A stretch of DNA of 64,000 nucleotides from Micavibrio aeruginosavorus (GCA_016432265.1 CP066681.1:1762342-1826341), one strand, 5' to 3'; positions 28,813 through 38,581 are shown, numbered from the stretch's first letter. Numbers and translations are program-made. Notes: generated by a model not told the origin, from the sequence alone.

Positions 28813-29925
28813 CTAAGCTGCCGCCTTTCTGCCGGATTGTATGACAGTACGAACCACTTCGGCGGAAATGTCTTTATAAACCCGGGCCTGGCCTATCCCG
28901 CAGCAAACAATAAAAGCTGACACGCCGCCTTCAGCCTTTTTGTCATTCAGCATCGCCTGCAAAATGTTGTCCGTGACGCAATCCGCCAGCGCCGGGACTT
29001 GGTCAATAGAAGTCTTCAGCCCCATTCTTCGCAAATGGTTTAATGCCAGGTGCCGATCGGACTCGGGGCACAACCCGAGCCGCACCGAGAGATCAAATGC
29101 CAGCATCATGCCTATAGCCACGGCCTCGCCGTGCAAAAGGCGACCATCGTAATCAAGGAGCTTTTCCAGCGCATGTCCGAATGTATGGCCGAAGTTGAGC
29201 AAAGCCCGCAGGTCGTTTTGTTCTTTCTCATCCGCCGCAACGATCTCCGCCTTGTGGGCACACGAGGTCTTGACAGCCTGCGTCAATGCCGCCGGATCGC
29301 ATTTCAGCACCTTGTCCCCATTCTCCTGCAGCCATGAGAAGAACTGCCGGTCACGTATAAAAGCATACTTGACGATTTCCGCATAGCCGGCACGGCGCTC
29401 ACGATCCGGCAACGTGGTCAGGGTATCCAGATCGGCAATCACCGCCACCGGTTGATAAAACGCGCCCACCAGATTCTTCCCCTGCCGCGTATCTATTGCG
29501 GTTTTTCCACCGACAGAACTGTCAACCTGCGCAAGCAGGGTGGTCGGTATCTGGACATAGGGGATGCCACGCAACACCAGTGCGGCAGCCAATCCGCCCA
29601 AATCGCCTATCACACCGCCGCCCAGAGCAATCAGCAAACTGCGCCGATCCGCCCTGCCATCCAGCAACCAATCCAGAACTCTCTCCAATCCTTGATATGA
29701 TTTATTCTGTTCGCCGTGAGGCAACGTCAAAATCGACGCCTGCGGGAACGCCGCCTGCAACGAGGCGGCATAGTGCCGGCCTGCGTTTTCATCAGTCAGG
29801 ATGAATATCCTGCCTCTGCGTATTTTCTCAGGCACCCATTCCTGCGCTTTCGATAACAGACCACTACCAATCACGATGTCATAGGCATGATCCGCCAGCG
29901 CTACATGCAATTTTTCAATCGACAT
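28813..29925 (-). CDS. aroB: 3-dehydroquinate synthase
   Basis: AroB converts DAHP to 3-dehydroquinate, the second step of the shikimate pathway. The 370 aa form starts MSIEKLHVALADHAYDIVIG; an in-frame start 33 bases upstream at 29958 is possible but would overlap aroK by 44 bases instead of 11. Typical motifs are DLGGLAAALVLRGIPYVQIP, TTLLAQVDSSVGGKTAID and LLNFGHTFGHALEK, which include the NAD site and the zinc-binding His residues. It lies between aroK and the CorC-type gene. Confidence 0.96.
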   Translation of the reverse strand: MSIEKLHVALADHAYDIVIGSGLLSKAQEWVPEKIRRGRIFILTDENAGRHYAASLQAAFPQASILTLPHGEQNKSYQGLERVLDWLLDGRADRRSLLIALGGGVIGDLGGLAAALVLRGIPYVQIPTTLLAQVDSSVGGKTAIDTRQGKNLVGAFYQPVAVIADLDTLTTLPDRERRAGYAEIVKYAFIRDRQFFSWLQENGDKVLKCDPAALTQAVKTSCAHKAEIVAADEKEQNDLRALLNFGHTFGHALEKLLDYDGRLLHGEAVAIGMMLAFDLSVRLGLCPESDRHLALNHLRRMGLKTSIDQVPALADCVTDNILQAMLNDKKAEGGVSAFIVCCGIGQARVYKDISAEVVRTVIQSGRKAAA

Positions 29926-30511
29926 CAGGTTCCGCCTTTGCCTTTGTTGAAACATCACTCAGAAAACCGAATATCTTATCTATAGCCTCACCCAGCATCT
30001 CTTCGCCCGGCGCATTGCGGCTCTCAATAGTGAGATGGGCGTTCTGATAAATAGGGTACCGCGCCTCCGAAAGCCTTTTCAGAACCTCTTCCGGGTCGCC
30101 CTGCTTGAGCAACGGCCTTTTGTCATTACGAGAGGTTCTCTCCAGAATGGTTGGAATGTCGGCCTTAACCCAGATGGAGAGGGTTTGATTCCATATTTCC
30201 TGAGCCGTATCCTGGTTAAGTATCGCCCCCCCTCCCGTGGCAATCACCTGAATCCCTCCCTCTACCAGCCGTTTGACAACCCGGCGTTCACCATCCCGGA
30301 AATAAGTTTCTCCGTACCTTTCAAAGATTTCAGAGATTGTGAGCCCAGCCGCCCTCTCAATTTCCTCATCGGAATCGGCGAAGCTATAGCCAAGAACTTC
30401 GGACAACATTTTACCCAGACGGGTTTTTCCAGCCCCCATCATTCCCACCAGCACAATAGGCCGGTTCAGCCGGGCCCGAATCGAGAATATTTTCTGGGGA
30501 TCGATTGCCAT
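29915..30511 (-). CDS. aroK: shikimate kinase
   Basis: AroK phosphorylates shikimate. The 198 aa protein has the P-loop GMMGAGKTRLGKML, the shikimate-binding DSDEEIER and YFRDGERRVV segments, the ATGGGAIL motif, and the lid NDKRPLL. The stop overlaps the aroB start by 11 bases. It is the first gene of a leftward aroK-aroB-CorC set and lies divergent to the small membrane protein at 30560. Confidence 0.96.
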   Translation of the reverse strand: MAIDPQKIFSIRARLNRPIVLVGMMGAGKTRLGKMLSEVLGYSFADSDEEIERAAGLTISEIFERYGETYFRDGERRVVKRLVEGGIQVIATGGGAILNQDTAQEIWNQTLSIWVKADIPTILERTSRNDKRPLLKQGDPEEVLKRLSEARYPIYQNAHLTIESRNAPGEEMLGEAIDKIFGFLSDVSTKAKAEPDVD

Positions 30512-30559
30512 GGAATGCTTATGCCACGCCCCCCCTGTTAAAACAATGGATAACCTTGC

Positions 30560-30790
30560 ATGCTAAATCGGGAAGCTGTTGAAATCACAGGACGCTTTCT
30601 CTATTTTCAAGAGCAAATAGCACGGAATATGCGAATCATGAAGATTATTGCGGTTATCACAGGAATGACAGCCCTTCTGGCGGTGCTGGCGTTTGTCAGC
30701 ATCAGTCTGATCGATGTCCCTGTTGAACAATCCGAAGTCGTAAAGACTGTCTCAAACGACCGCTTTTACAGCAGTGATAAAAATCCATGA
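30560..30790 (+). CDS. small single-span membrane protein
   Basis: This frame encodes up to 76 residues; internal starts at 30629 (MRIMKIIAVITG) or 30638 would give a more typical short protein whose N-terminus is the membrane segment (KIIAVITGMTALLAVLAFV). No start has a strong ribosome site. The tail after the membrane segment has a short acidic stretch (DVPVEQSEVV). Its stop overlaps the start of the following secreted protein by 4 bases, so the pair is translationally coupled and likely works together at the envelope. No family is recognised. Confidence 0.6.
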   Translation: MLNREAVEITGRFLYFQEQIARNMRIMKIIAVITGMTALLAVLAFVSISLIDVPVEQSEVVKTVSNDRFYSSDKNP

Positions 30791-32919
30791 TAGCAAGACA
30801 CCTTCTTCTTACTGCCTTAGTTTCCTGCCTGATCTGGCTGCCCGCCAATAAATTTGCTCAAGCCGAAGACCGTATGGCCGGGCCCAACCCCGTAGCCAGT
30901 ACATCGGAAGCCAGAAAACAGGAGAGCCCTGTCTATCGCTACCGGGAGACAGATGACCGCATGGGAGGGTCAGCCAAGGCCAAGGCCGCCCTGCAACGCA
31001 ATGGAGGTCAAAAGCCTGATAGTCATAGCGATAAAAAATCCACGCCTGACAAAGCTGCTGCGACAAAAAGGACTGTCAGGCCCGATACGCCGAAAGAGAA
31101 TATCCATTCAGAACCCGATGACAACAAAGCCGCAGGAACAACCCAAAGCCCAGCGGATAAACCTGGCAAAGCCGCAGTGGACTCCCCTGCCTCTGCCGGC
31201 CCCAATATACCAGTGCCGGCAATGGAAACGACCGCCGAGGCAGCCGGGTCGCCTGAGGAAAACAACGATTATATCGTTAAGCGCGGGGATAAGCCCGCCA
31301 GAGTTCCTGCTCAGTTGAAAGTAAACTACACGACACTGGAATCGCTTGGGACGCTGCACAACGCTGCGGCAGGCAGTCTTGGCATCGACCTGTGGGACGG
31401 ATCATCCCGTAACAATATTCTCACGCTGGTAAACCAATTGCCCCCGCCCAGACATTACGGGATTTTGCAAAGAATGAACCATCGTGCCCTACTGACCAGC
31501 GCCGATGCAACATTGATGAGTAACCGCAGTTCCATTCAAGCCGGGGAGGATTTCCAAACCCTGCGCATTGAGAAACTTCTGGATACGGGAGCTTATCTGC
31601 AAGCCTCGCAACTGTTCATGACAGATCAGGCAGTTGCCTACCATGAGCGTTTGGCACGCGCCGGGGTACAATCGCTTTTCCTCAGCCGCCAACCGACGAT
31701 CGCCTGCCTTGAAACCAAAACCATGATGGTTCGGTTTGATGAACAGCCTTTCTGGAAGCAAGCCTCCGTAATCTGCGATTATATTCTGGGGAAAATGGCG
31801 GGCCAGAATATGAAGAATTTTGTTGACCGCCCCGAAGTCAAGCCGGTTGCCGCAGAAAGTCGCGTTCTAGGCTACACCTTTGATAAGGCAGGTTATAAAG
31901 TCACGCCGCGCAGCTTTGACGACCTGAAAGATTTTACACCTTTGGAAATAGCGGCCTTGCTGAATGACGATCGGTTGATGCTGAACAAGTTCAATATAGA
32001 CAATATCAGGGAGGCTCCTTCGCATAATATTGGCGTCTTGATGATGTCTCCTAACGCGCCCTCGGAAGTAAAGCTGGCTTTGTGGGATGAGGCCATTCGG
32101 CGCGGCATGCTTAGCCCGCAGGAGCTCGGAACCCTATACAACGAGATCAAGCTCGAAAGCAAAGACCTGCAACAGGCCAAAGGCTGGCTCGCCTTGCCTG
32201 CCTACCACCAAGCCATGACAGCCGCGCGCGATAAGGATCAAAAGAAGAAGCTGGGACATGAAGCCCTGCGCCTCGCCGGGCAATTCCCTCCTGGAACATT
32301 GACTCCCTTTGCCCCTTATATAGATACACTTTCTGCCGAGGACGCGGATCCAACCTTGGTTCGAAAAATTGCGACCATCGGTCTGGTGGCAGGAACGCCC
32401 CTGAGCGCATCTTTAGAGCGGCAACTATGGAATCAGGCCGAGTCGGAAGGGGCCGGACAGTCTGCCCTCTATCTGGCTATAGCAAACGCAGCCCTGCAAA
32501 ACTTTTCCACAGAAGAAATGCCAAAACCTGACGTTTTTCAGGAACTTATAGGAAAACTGCCTGAAACCTCGAAAACTCTCATATTTACCATTATTGAAAA
32601 GCTTGACATGACCGGCAAATTACATAATATTAGCGGCAAAGAAGCTTATGAAAAACAAGATGGCTTGACAGACCCCGCTGATTACGATTATGTAATGCCA
32701 TCTAGTGACTTGATGGAGAATCTCACCTCCGCGCACCAAGACAAGCGTTTAGGCGAGGTTATACTGTTAAGTGCAATTGCTCTCGGTGATATACCGCCCT
32801 CCAGAATGGATCCTGCGGTTTTGGCGGAAGTGATTGATGGATTGAAAACAGTGGGGTTAACAAGCGAAGCTCGTGAATTGGCCAGCGAAGTCGTCATGGG
32901 CTTGAGTACAGGAAAATAG
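30787..32919 (+). CDS. large secreted protein of unknown function
   Basis: The 710 aa product has a signal peptide (MIARHLLLTALVSCLIWLP ANKFAQA), then a low-complexity Lys/Ala/Pro/Asp-rich region at about residues 30-175, then a mainly alpha-helical domain of about 500 residues with weakly repeating hairpins (for example KLLDTGAYLQASQLFMTDQA and EIAALLNDDRLMLNKF), like a TPR-type solenoid. Proteins of this kind between aroK and xerD occur in other Alphaproteobacteria as far as I recall, but no function is known to me. It is coupled to the small membrane protein upstream and followed 12 bases later by xerD. Confidence 0.78.
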   Translation: MIARHLLLTALVSCLIWLPANKFAQAEDRMAGPNPVASTSEARKQESPVYRYRETDDRMGGSAKAKAALQRNGGQKPDSHSDKKSTPDKAAATKRTVRPDTPKENIHSEPDDNKAAGTTQSPADKPGKAAVDSPASAGPNIPVPAMETTAEAAGSPEENNDYIVKRGDKPARVPAQLKVNYTTLESLGTLHNAAAGSLGIDLWDGSSRNNILTLVNQLPPPRHYGILQRMNHRALLTSADATLMSNRSSIQAGEDFQTLRIEKLLDTGAYLQASQLFMTDQAVAYHERLARAGVQSLFLSRQPTIACLETKTMMVRFDEQPFWKQASVICDYILGKMAGQNMKNFVDRPEVKPVAAESRVLGYTFDKAGYKVTPRSFDDLKDFTPLEIAALLNDDRLMLNKFNIDNIREAPSHNIGVLMMSPNAPSEVKLALWDEAIRRGMLSPQELGTLYNEIKLESKDLQQAKGWLALPAYHQAMTAARDKDQKKKLGHEALRLAGQFPPGTLTPFAPYIDTLSAEDADPTLVRKIATIGLVAGTPLSASLERQLWNQAESEGAGQSALYLAIANAALQNFSTEEMPKPDVFQELIGKLPETSKTLIFTIIEKLDMTGKLHNISGKEAYEKQDGLTDPADYDYVMPSSDLMENLTSAHQDKRLGEVILLSAIALGDIPPSRMDPAVLAEVIDGLKTVGLTSEARELASEVVMGLSTGK

Positions 32920-32931
32920 GAGATTACAAAA

Positions 32932-33924
32932 ATGGCACGTCCAGGTCGCCCAGCAATGCCGAAGCCGAAGCTTCATCCGTTAGTGGATTCATTCCTCGAT
33001 ATGCTCACAACCGAGCGTGGCGCGGCCATGAATACACGTCAGGCCTACTGGCGTGATCTTGCCGATTTCAGCCTGCAACTGCGCGAAAAAGCCAGCAAGG
33101 AGATCGTTGACGCGTCACCCGAAGAAATCAAGGCATACCTTGAGGATCTGGGTATTCGCATTCACGTGAAGGGCCAAAACAAAGCACAGATTGCAACCCG
33201 TACCGTTGCCCGCCGCCTCTCGGCTTTGCGTCAATTCTATCGCTATCTGGTTTCCGAAAGCATCCGCAAGGATGATCCGACATCCACGATTGAAAGCCCG
33301 AAGCAAGGCCGTACATTGCCGAAAACCCTTTCCGAAACCGAAGTCAGCACACTGATCAAGGTTGCTGGGGACACGGGCGGCGCTGACAGCGTTCGTCTGG
33401 TCTGCCTGCTAGAGATGCTCTATGCTACCGGTCTGCGCGTTTCCGAACTGGTCGGACTGCCCATGTCATCTATCGGTGAAGACATGCAGTTCCTGATGGT
33501 TGCCGGCAAAGGCGGCCGTGAGCGCATGGTTCCCCTCTCAGAGCCCGCACAGCGTGCTGTGAAGAAATATCTGGAAGTTCGCCAGCAGTTCATCAATCCC
33601 GAGGACAAAGGTTCTCAGGCGCAGTGGCTGTTCCCGTCACGTACTTCCGAAAGCGGTCACCTGACCCGTCAGCGTTTTGCCCAATTGCTGAAGGATCTGG
33701 CTGATACGGCTGGTATTGATGCTGAACGCGTCAGCCCGCATATTTTGCGCCACGCATTTGCCACCCATCTGCTCAGCAACGGTGCAGATTTGCGTTCCGT
33801 TCAGAAAATGCTTGGCCACGCAGACATTGCGACAACCCAGATCTACACTCATATTCTGGGCGACAAGGCCAAGAAAACCGTTGAAGAGAAGCATCCTCTG
33901 GCCAAAACCGGCACAGGTGTATAA
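32932..33924 (+). CDS. xerD: tyrosine recombinase XerD
   Basis: XerD with XerC resolves chromosome dimers at dif. The 330 aa protein has a core-binding N-terminal domain (VDSFLDMLTTERGAAMNTRQ) and the catalytic domain with all residues visible: Arg in YATGLRVSELVGL, Lys in VAGKGGRERMVPL, HILRHAFATHLL (His and Arg), GHADIATTQIYTHI (His and the nucleophile Tyr). It is a chromosomal housekeeping recombinase: no phage genes or attachment repeats accompany it, and an intrinsic terminator follows at 33951. Confidence 0.93.
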   Translation: MARPGRPAMPKPKLHPLVDSFLDMLTTERGAAMNTRQAYWRDLADFSLQLREKASKEIVDASPEEIKAYLEDLGIRIHVKGQNKAQIATRTVARRLSALRQFYRYLVSESIRKDDPTSTIESPKQGRTLPKTLSETEVSTLIKVAGDTGGADSVRLVCLLEMLYATGLRVSELVGLPMSSIGEDMQFLMVAGKGGRERMVPLSEPAQRAVKKYLEVRQQFINPEDKGSQAQWLFPSRTSESGHLTRQRFAQLLKDLADTAGIDAERVSPHILRHAFATHLLSNGADLRSVQKMLGHADIATTQIYTHILGDKAKKTVEEKHPLAKTGTGV

Positions 33925-33950
33925 CCCTTAACGGATCAAAAGATTATTCG

Positions 33951-33988
33951 AATCAGGCAGGCTTTATGATAAGGTCTGCCTGATTTTT
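33951..33988 (+). terminator. intrinsic terminator of xerD
   Basis: AATCAGGCAG (33951-33960) pairs perfectly with CTGCCTGATT (33976-33985) and is followed by TTTC, giving a 10-bp stem with a 15-base loop. Confidence 0.88.
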
Positions 33989-34003
33989 CTTTAAGGTGTG
34001 ATG

Positions 34004-34951
34004 ATGAGCAAACTTGAATTTGAAAAGCCTATCCTTGAACTAGAAGCCAAGATCGCGGAACTGAGAAACGTCAGCAGCGACTCAACGGTCAATATTTCAG
34101 AGGAAATAGGGCGTCTACAAATCAAGGCTGACCGTCTGCTTACACAAACCTATAGCAAGCTTACCGCCCAACAAAAGGTACTAGTCGCCCGCCATCAGGA
34201 TCGTCCGCATTTCCTTGATTACATCAAAGGCTGCATCGAAGATTTTACCCCTTTGGCAGGCGACCGTAATTTTGGTGAAGACCAAGCCCTGATCGGCGGA
34301 CTTGGACGCCTTATGGGGCGCTCGGTTGTGATCATGGGGCAAGAAAAAGGCAACGATACCGACAGCCGCATTCGGCATAATTTCGGTATGGCACGCCCCG
34401 AAGGCTACCGCAAGGCCATCCGGCTGATGGAACTGGCAGAACAATATCAGCTTCCGATCGTTACACTCGTGGATACTGCCGGCGCATATCCAGGCGTTGG
34501 AGCCGAGGAACGCGGGCAGGCCGAGGCCATCGCCCGGTCGATCGAGAAGTGCTTGAATGTGAAGGTTCCCCTTGTCTCCGTGATCATCGGCGAAGGCGGC
34601 TCTGGCGGCGCGATTGCAATAGCTTCCGCTGACCGTATCTTTATGCTTGAGCATTCAATCTACTCTGTAATTTCGCCTGAAGGCTGCGCCTCCATCCTCT
34701 GGCGCAGCGCTGCCAATGCGAACGATGCCGCCGCCGCCCTGAAGATGACGGCTGAAGATCTGCTGGAACTAAAACTGATCGATGGCATCATCCCCGAACC
34801 TCTCGGCGGCGCTCATCGTCAAAAAGATGAAATGATCAAAACGCTCGCCACACAAGTAAACAAATCTCTCTCCGAACTGACCCCGTGGGACGGCGCCAAA
34901 CTGGTTCGTCGTCGCCAGCAGAAGTTTATCGATATGGGCCGGGCGGCCTGA
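34004..34951 (+). CDS. accA: acetyl-CoA carboxylase carboxyltransferase subunit alpha
   Basis: AccA with AccD transfers carboxyl from biotin to acetyl-CoA to make malonyl-CoA. Three starts lie together (GTG 33998, ATG 34001, ATG 34004); 34004 best fits the AAGG site at 33993-33996 and gives the usual MSKLEFEKPILELEAKI start. The 315 aa protein has ALIGGLGRLMGRSVVIMGQE, PIVTLVDTAGAYPGVGAEER and SVIIGEGGSGGAIAI, family signatures of the crotonase-fold carboxyltransferase. It lies between two intrinsic terminators and is probably a single-gene transcription unit. Confidence 0.97.
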   Translation: MSKLEFEKPILELEAKIAELRNVSSDSTVNISEEIGRLQIKADRLLTQTYSKLTAQQKVLVARHQDRPHFLDYIKGCIEDFTPLAGDRNFGEDQALIGGLGRLMGRSVVIMGQEKGNDTDSRIRHNFGMARPEGYRKAIRLMELAEQYQLPIVTLVDTAGAYPGVGAEERGQAEAIARSIEKCLNVKVPLVSVIIGEGGSGGAIAIASADRIFMLEHSIYSVISPEGCASILWRSAANANDAAAALKMTAEDLLELKLIDGIIPEPLGGAHRQKDEMIKTLATQVNKSLSELTPWDGAKLVRRRQQKFIDMGRAA

Positions 34952-34978
34952 TTATCTAAAAGTATCGCGCACAGGTAA

Positions 34979-35014
34979 AGACCCCTCTCCGGCCAGGGAG
35001 AGGGGTCTGGTTTT
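34979..35014 (+). terminator. intrinsic terminator of accA
   Basis: AGACCCCTCTCC (34979-34990) and GGAGAGGGGTCT (34997-35008) form a perfect 12-bp stem with a 6-base loop, followed by GGTTTT. Confidence 0.88.
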
Positions 35015-35051
35015 AAAAATTACTTCGTCATAGAAATTTAACTAACAAATA

Positions 35052-35543
35052 CTAATTCGACCCCACAGCATTCCTTCTTCCCAGGTTGGCTGCGGATTGC
35101 TGATGAGCCGCATGGTTGGCAATCACAGCATTTCTCTGCAAAGGCGGGACATGACGCGAACGCCGCCACGTCATCATCTCCGAAGTTACATGCGCACGCT
35201 GAACCATGAAATCGAAATTTCCATGCCCAGCGCGCCTGTGTCCCTCTTCAGTAGAAGCCGCCCTATAGTATAACATAAGAAATACGCGAATGGCCGCTGT
35301 CAGCGAAGTGTCAGGCTTTTTACGCAGATGTATTAACGAACATATATCGTGGATTTTGCAGCCCTCACGGCGCGCAATCTCACGCAATGCCGTCCACATT
35401 TCCGGCTCCAACCTTACAGATGTCCTTCTTCCCACGACTGTAATGTTACGGCTGACAAGCGTGCTCTTGCCTGCTCTCTCATTCACGGACTCCCCTGCAC
35501 AGGGCTCTGCTTCACCAGACAGTATCTCCTCTCTTGATGTCAT
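35052..35543 (-). CDS. ribbon-helix-helix domain protein
   Basis: Residues about 31-100 match the RHH_4 family typical of Alphaproteobacteria: SRNITVVGRRTSVRLEPEMW is the DNA-binding strand, followed by TALREIARREGCKIHDICSL and SLTAAIRVFLMLYYRAA. It is probably a small DNA-binding protein, but the target is not evident. The start has a good AAGGTGGG ribosome site. The last 60 residues (GHRRAGHGNFDFMVQRAHV onward) are not similar to anything I recognise. It lies alone, leftward, between accA and bolA. Confidence 0.83.
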   Translation of the reverse strand: MTSREEILSGEAEPCAGESVNERAGKSTLVSRNITVVGRRTSVRLEPEMWTALREIARREGCKIHDICSLIHLRKKPDTSLTAAIRVFLMLYYRAASTEEGHRRAGHGNFDFMVQRAHVTSEMMTWRRSRHVPPLQRNAVIANHAAHQQSAANLGRRNAVGSN

Positions 35544-35691
35544 TTTTTCCCACCTTGGTTTCTGATTATGCCCGGATCAATAGGTCCAGACGTTCCCACA
35601 TAGCCTATATCACTACAGGATACGCCACATATTGTATAGTACTTTTTATTTTGCAACCAAAAGATGATGTTTGTTTACACAGAAAGGCGAC

Positions 35692-35964
35692 CTATCGCGG
35701 CTCACCCGGGGCATAAGCCTTGAGTGACAAAGCATGGACACGGTCACGCAGAAGATCAAACAGCAAATCGTTGACCATACGGTGGCGTTCAATAAGGCTT
35801 TTACCGGCGAACAGGCTTGAAACAATGATCACCTGAAAATGGGTTTCCCCTTCAGGCCGAGCCCCCGCATGTCCCGCATGCAGATGACTCTGGTCAACTA
35901 CTTGAATTTCCACAGGTTTCAGTGCGTCCGTCAAAATATAATTGATATGCAAAGCAACGCTCAT
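35692..35964 (-). CDS. bolA: BolA family protein
   Basis: The 90 aa product has the BolA core: QVVDQSHLHAGHAGARPEGE, HFQVIIVSSLFAGKSLIERH and RMVNDLLFDLLRDRVHALSL, with the invariant His of the HAGH segment and the RHR-like helix. BolA proteins partner monothiol glutaredoxins in iron-sulfur cluster handling. A good AAGGGG site precedes the ATG. It is divergent from the J-domain gene at 36035, the usual alphaproteobacterial arrangement. Confidence 0.95.
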   Translation of the reverse strand: MSVALHINYILTDALKPVEIQVVDQSHLHAGHAGARPEGETHFQVIIVSSLFAGKSLIERHRMVNDLLFDLLRDRVHALSLKAYAPGEPR

Positions 35965-36034
35965 AGTAACCCCTTAGCCTGACAGATGACCATTCCTTGT
36001 TTCATATCTTGAAAAGCCTCATAATATCAATGAT

Positions 36035-36646
36035 ATGCCAAAGATACGCCTGAAACCCGGATCCGCTGAGTTCGCTGATGACAATACTCATCAGCCACAT
36101 GATCATAATTGTGATATGCCCGGTTGCACCGCAAAAGGCGAATATAAGGCGCCACGTGACCGATCACTCGCCGGACACTATATGTTCTGCCTTACCCATG
36201 TACAAGAATACAACAAGGCTTGGGATTTTTTCTCAGGGATGTCCTCTCGCGAGATAGAAGAGCATATCGTCCGCAGCACTCTCTGGGATCGCCCAACACG
36301 CCGCTATGACACCGAAGCTGCCATGGCGGAAAAACTGAAGGCTCAGGCCTGGAAAACTTACCATTTTACAGATAGCGAACCCTCGAAAGACCATTATAGA
36401 AAGGCGGCAGCGCCAGAGCGCCATACGCCGGAAACCGATGCTCTGGCAATCTTCGGCCTATCTCCGCCTGTGGATATGAATATCATCAAGACCCGTTACA
36501 AAGAGCTAGTTAAGAAGTATCATCCGGATGTGAACCCCGGTAACCGCCAGGCCGAGGAAATGATCAAAACTATCAACATGTCCTATACTATCCTGCGGCT
36601 CGCCTATGAAAAATTTGAGAAATTTGAAGAGAGTAAAAATAAGTGA
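36035..36646 (+). CDS. DnaJ-domain protein with N-terminal Cys/His segment
   Basis: The 203 aa product has a J domain at its C-terminus ([20 protein letters not shown], then [12 protein letters not shown] with the HPD motif). The N-terminal third contains CDMPGC and YMFCLTHV, Cys/His spacing that resembles a small zinc site, then the family-typical [17 protein letters not shown]. This protein between bolA and cobS is conserved in Alphaproteobacteria. Its last four bases overlap the GTG start of cobS (GTGA), so both are coupled, suggesting a chaperone role with the CobS AAA+ protein (inference). Confidence 0.92.
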   Translation: MPKIRLKPGSAEFADDNTHQPHDHNCDMPGCTAKGEYKAPRDRSLAGHYMFCLTHVQEYNKAWDFFSGMSSREIEEHIVRSTLWDRPTRRYDTEAAMAEKLKAQAWKTYHFTDSEPSKDHYRKAAAPERHTPETDALAIFGLSPPVDMNIIKTRYKELVKKYHPDVNPGNRQAEEMIKTINMSYTILRLAYEKFEKFEESKNK

Positions 36647-37662
36647 GCACGAAAGAAGAGATGCCCGGCGCTTATGACCTGAACGGACTGGCCGCTAACC
36701 ACCCCCAATACACCACAATCCCCGATGCCCTATATGATGTGAGAGAAACTTTCGGGATTGATATAGACTGGAAAGTGCCCGGCTTTAGCGCGGAACACCC
36801 CAACGTCCCTGCCCGTGATGATACTTACCAGTTCGACCGCGAAACCACTCTGGCCATTCTGGCCGGGTTCGCCAACAACCGCCGCGTAATGATCCAAGGT
36901 TATCACGGCACCGGCAAGTCAACACACATCGAACAAGTAGCAGCGCGCCTGAACTGGCCCTGCATCCGCATCAACCTTGACAGCCACGTCAGCCGGATCG
37001 ACCTCCTGGGCAAGGATATGATCGTCCTGAAAGACGGCAAGCAGATCACTGAATATAAGCAAGGGATGCTCCCCTGGGCACTACAAAATCCCGTGGCGCT
37101 GGTTTTTGATGAATACGACGCAGGACGCCCGGATGTCATGTTTGTAATACAGCGCGTCCTTGAATCAGAGGGCCGCCTGACCCTCCTTGACCAAAACACT
37201 GTGATACGACCTCATCCCGGCTTCCGTCTTTTTGCCACGGCCAATACTGTAGGGCTGGGCGACACCACGGGGCTATACCACGGCACACAGCAAATCAATC
37301 AGGGCCAGATGGATCGCTGGAATATCGTTGTCACGCTGAACTACCTGCCCCATGATGACGAAACCCGCATCATGCTGGCCAAAAATCCCGACTTCGATAC
37401 AGAAGAAGGGCGCAAGAATATAAGCGCCATGGTGCGTCTGGCCGACATGACCCGCCAAGGCTTCATCAACGGCGATCTTTCAACATTAATGTCGCCACGC
37501 ACCGTTCTCAGTTGGATAGAGAACACAAAAATATTCGACGACAGGGAGCTGGCTTTCCGCTTCAGCTTCCTGAACAAATGCGATGAAGCAGAACGCCCAA
37601 CCGTCACCGAATATTATCAGCGCTGCTTTGGCGTTGATCTATTAAAGTCCTATAATTCATAA
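36643..37662 (+). CDS. cobS: CobS-type AAA+ ATPase (aerobic cobaltochelatase small-subunit family)
   Basis: CobS is a MoxR-like AAA+ protein that pairs with CobT to insert cobalt into the corrin ring with CobN. The 339 aa protein has Walker A ([18 protein letters not shown]), Walker B ([11 protein letters not shown]), sensor-1 RLFATANT, and the family-typical [20 protein letters not shown]. It starts at a GTG overlapping the J-domain stop. No cobN or other cobalamin gene is present in this window, and cobS/cobT pairs in this bolA locus occur widely, so a role in cobalt insertion is not certain; an alternative is a MoxR/vWA chaperone pair. Confidence 0.94.
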   Translation: MSTKEEMPGAYDLNGLAANHPQYTTIPDALYDVRETFGIDIDWKVPGFSAEHPNVPARDDTYQFDRETTLAILAGFANNRRVMIQGYHGTGKSTHIEQVAARLNWPCIRINLDSHVSRIDLLGKDMIVLKDGKQITEYKQGMLPWALQNPVALVFDEYDAGRPDVMFVIQRVLESEGRLTLLDQNTVIRPHPGFRLFATANTVGLGDTTGLYHGTQQINQGQMDRWNIVVTLNYLPHDDETRIMLAKNPDFDTEEGRKNISAMVRLADMTRQGFINGDLSTLMSPRTVLSWIENTKIFDDRELAFRFSFLNKCDEAERPTVTEYYQRCFGVDLLKSYNS

Positions 37663-37687
37663 CTAGCACTAGCGTGAGTATATAGAC

Positions 37688-38581
37688 ATGAAAACATCTG
37701 CACTTTCTTTACTTGTGGGGCTGTTCATCATCTCCTTTTCATCTGCCTATGCTCAAGAAGCCCCTCCTCCCTCCCCGGAAACCCTTCCAGCAACAATGGA
37801 AAATCCCGCGCCAGCAGAAACGGAAGCAACGCTGCAAACAGACGGGGATGTAAAGATTCTCGAACCCGCGAATTCTCAACCTGTAGGAAGTTTTACATCA
37901 TACTACAAAAAGAAATCAGCCCTGATTAAAGCGACAGACGGCACGAACATCAACATGACCTATTTCTGGTACGAGCCAGAAACCAAGCCCGCCGACGGAC
38001 AGACATTACCGCTGGTTCTGGTGCTTCACGGATCGCAAGGGTATGCCGAATCTGCTTATCACCTGATCAAAGAATCAGTGCGGGGGCCCTATCCGGCTTA
38101 CATCATGGTTCCCGCCCTTCCTCAGGGCCACAGATGGGCCGACCCCGGCAAGCTCAAACCCGTTCACATGCTGCCCGACACAATAACGTTGATGAAAAAA
38201 ATTATGATGGAAAACCCCATCGACCCCACCAGAGTTTACGTTATGGGGTGCGGCACAGGGGGCACAGGCGCCTATGGAGCGGCACAACTCTATTCGGATC
38301 TGTTTGCCGCCGCCGTTCCGATTTCTACTACCTGGAACCACAAGGAAACAGACAACATGAACAAGGTCGCAATTGCAGCCTTCCACGGTTCCGAAGACGA
38401 ATTCTTTCTCCCCTTCAACAGCAGCGATACCATCACCATGGTTCAACGCCATGGCGGAACCGCCTTCTTCACATTGTTTGAAGGAATGAAACACGACTGC
38501 AATTCAGCCAATATATACACCCCTACACTATGGCAATGGCTCTTCAGCCAGAAGAAGACCGCGGCACAACCGACACCATGA
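37688..38581 (+). CDS. secreted alpha/beta-hydrolase-like protein lacking the nucleophile Ser (copy 1)
   Basis: The 297 aa product has a signal peptide (MKTSALSLLVGLFIISFSS AYA), a Pro/Ala/Glu-rich linker of about 45 residues, and an alpha/beta-hydrolase fold of the esterase/PHB-depolymerase kind. LVLVLHGSQGYAESAYHLI is the oxyanion strand. At the nucleophile elbow the sequence RVYVMGCGTGGTGAYG has Gly where GLSMGG-type enzymes have Ser. The acid (HGSEDEFFLP) and His (GMKHDC) are still there. It is followed with a 4-base overlap by a paralogue with the same loss. Catalysis by the normal triad is therefore unlikely; binding or a structural role is an inference. Confidence 0.85.
   Translation: MKTSALSLLVGLFIISFSSAYAQEAPPPSPETLPATMENPAPAETEATLQTDGDVKILEPANSQPVGSFTSYYKKKSALIKATDGTNINMTYFWYEPETKPADGQTLPLVLVLHGSQGYAESAYHLIKESVRGPYPAYIMVPALPQGHRWADPGKLKPVHMLPDTITLMKKIMMENPIDPTRVYVMGCGTGGTGAYGAAQLYSDLFAAAVPISTTWNHKETDNMNKVAIAAFHGSEDEFFLPFNSSDTITMVQRHGGTAFFTLFEGMKHDCNSANIYTPTLWQWLFSQKKTAAQPTP

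Noticed and set aside
32932..33924. Tyrosine recombinase as integrase of a mobile element
   Set aside because: Sequence and context fit chromosomal XerD; no att repeats, tRNA, phage or plasmid genes lie nearby.
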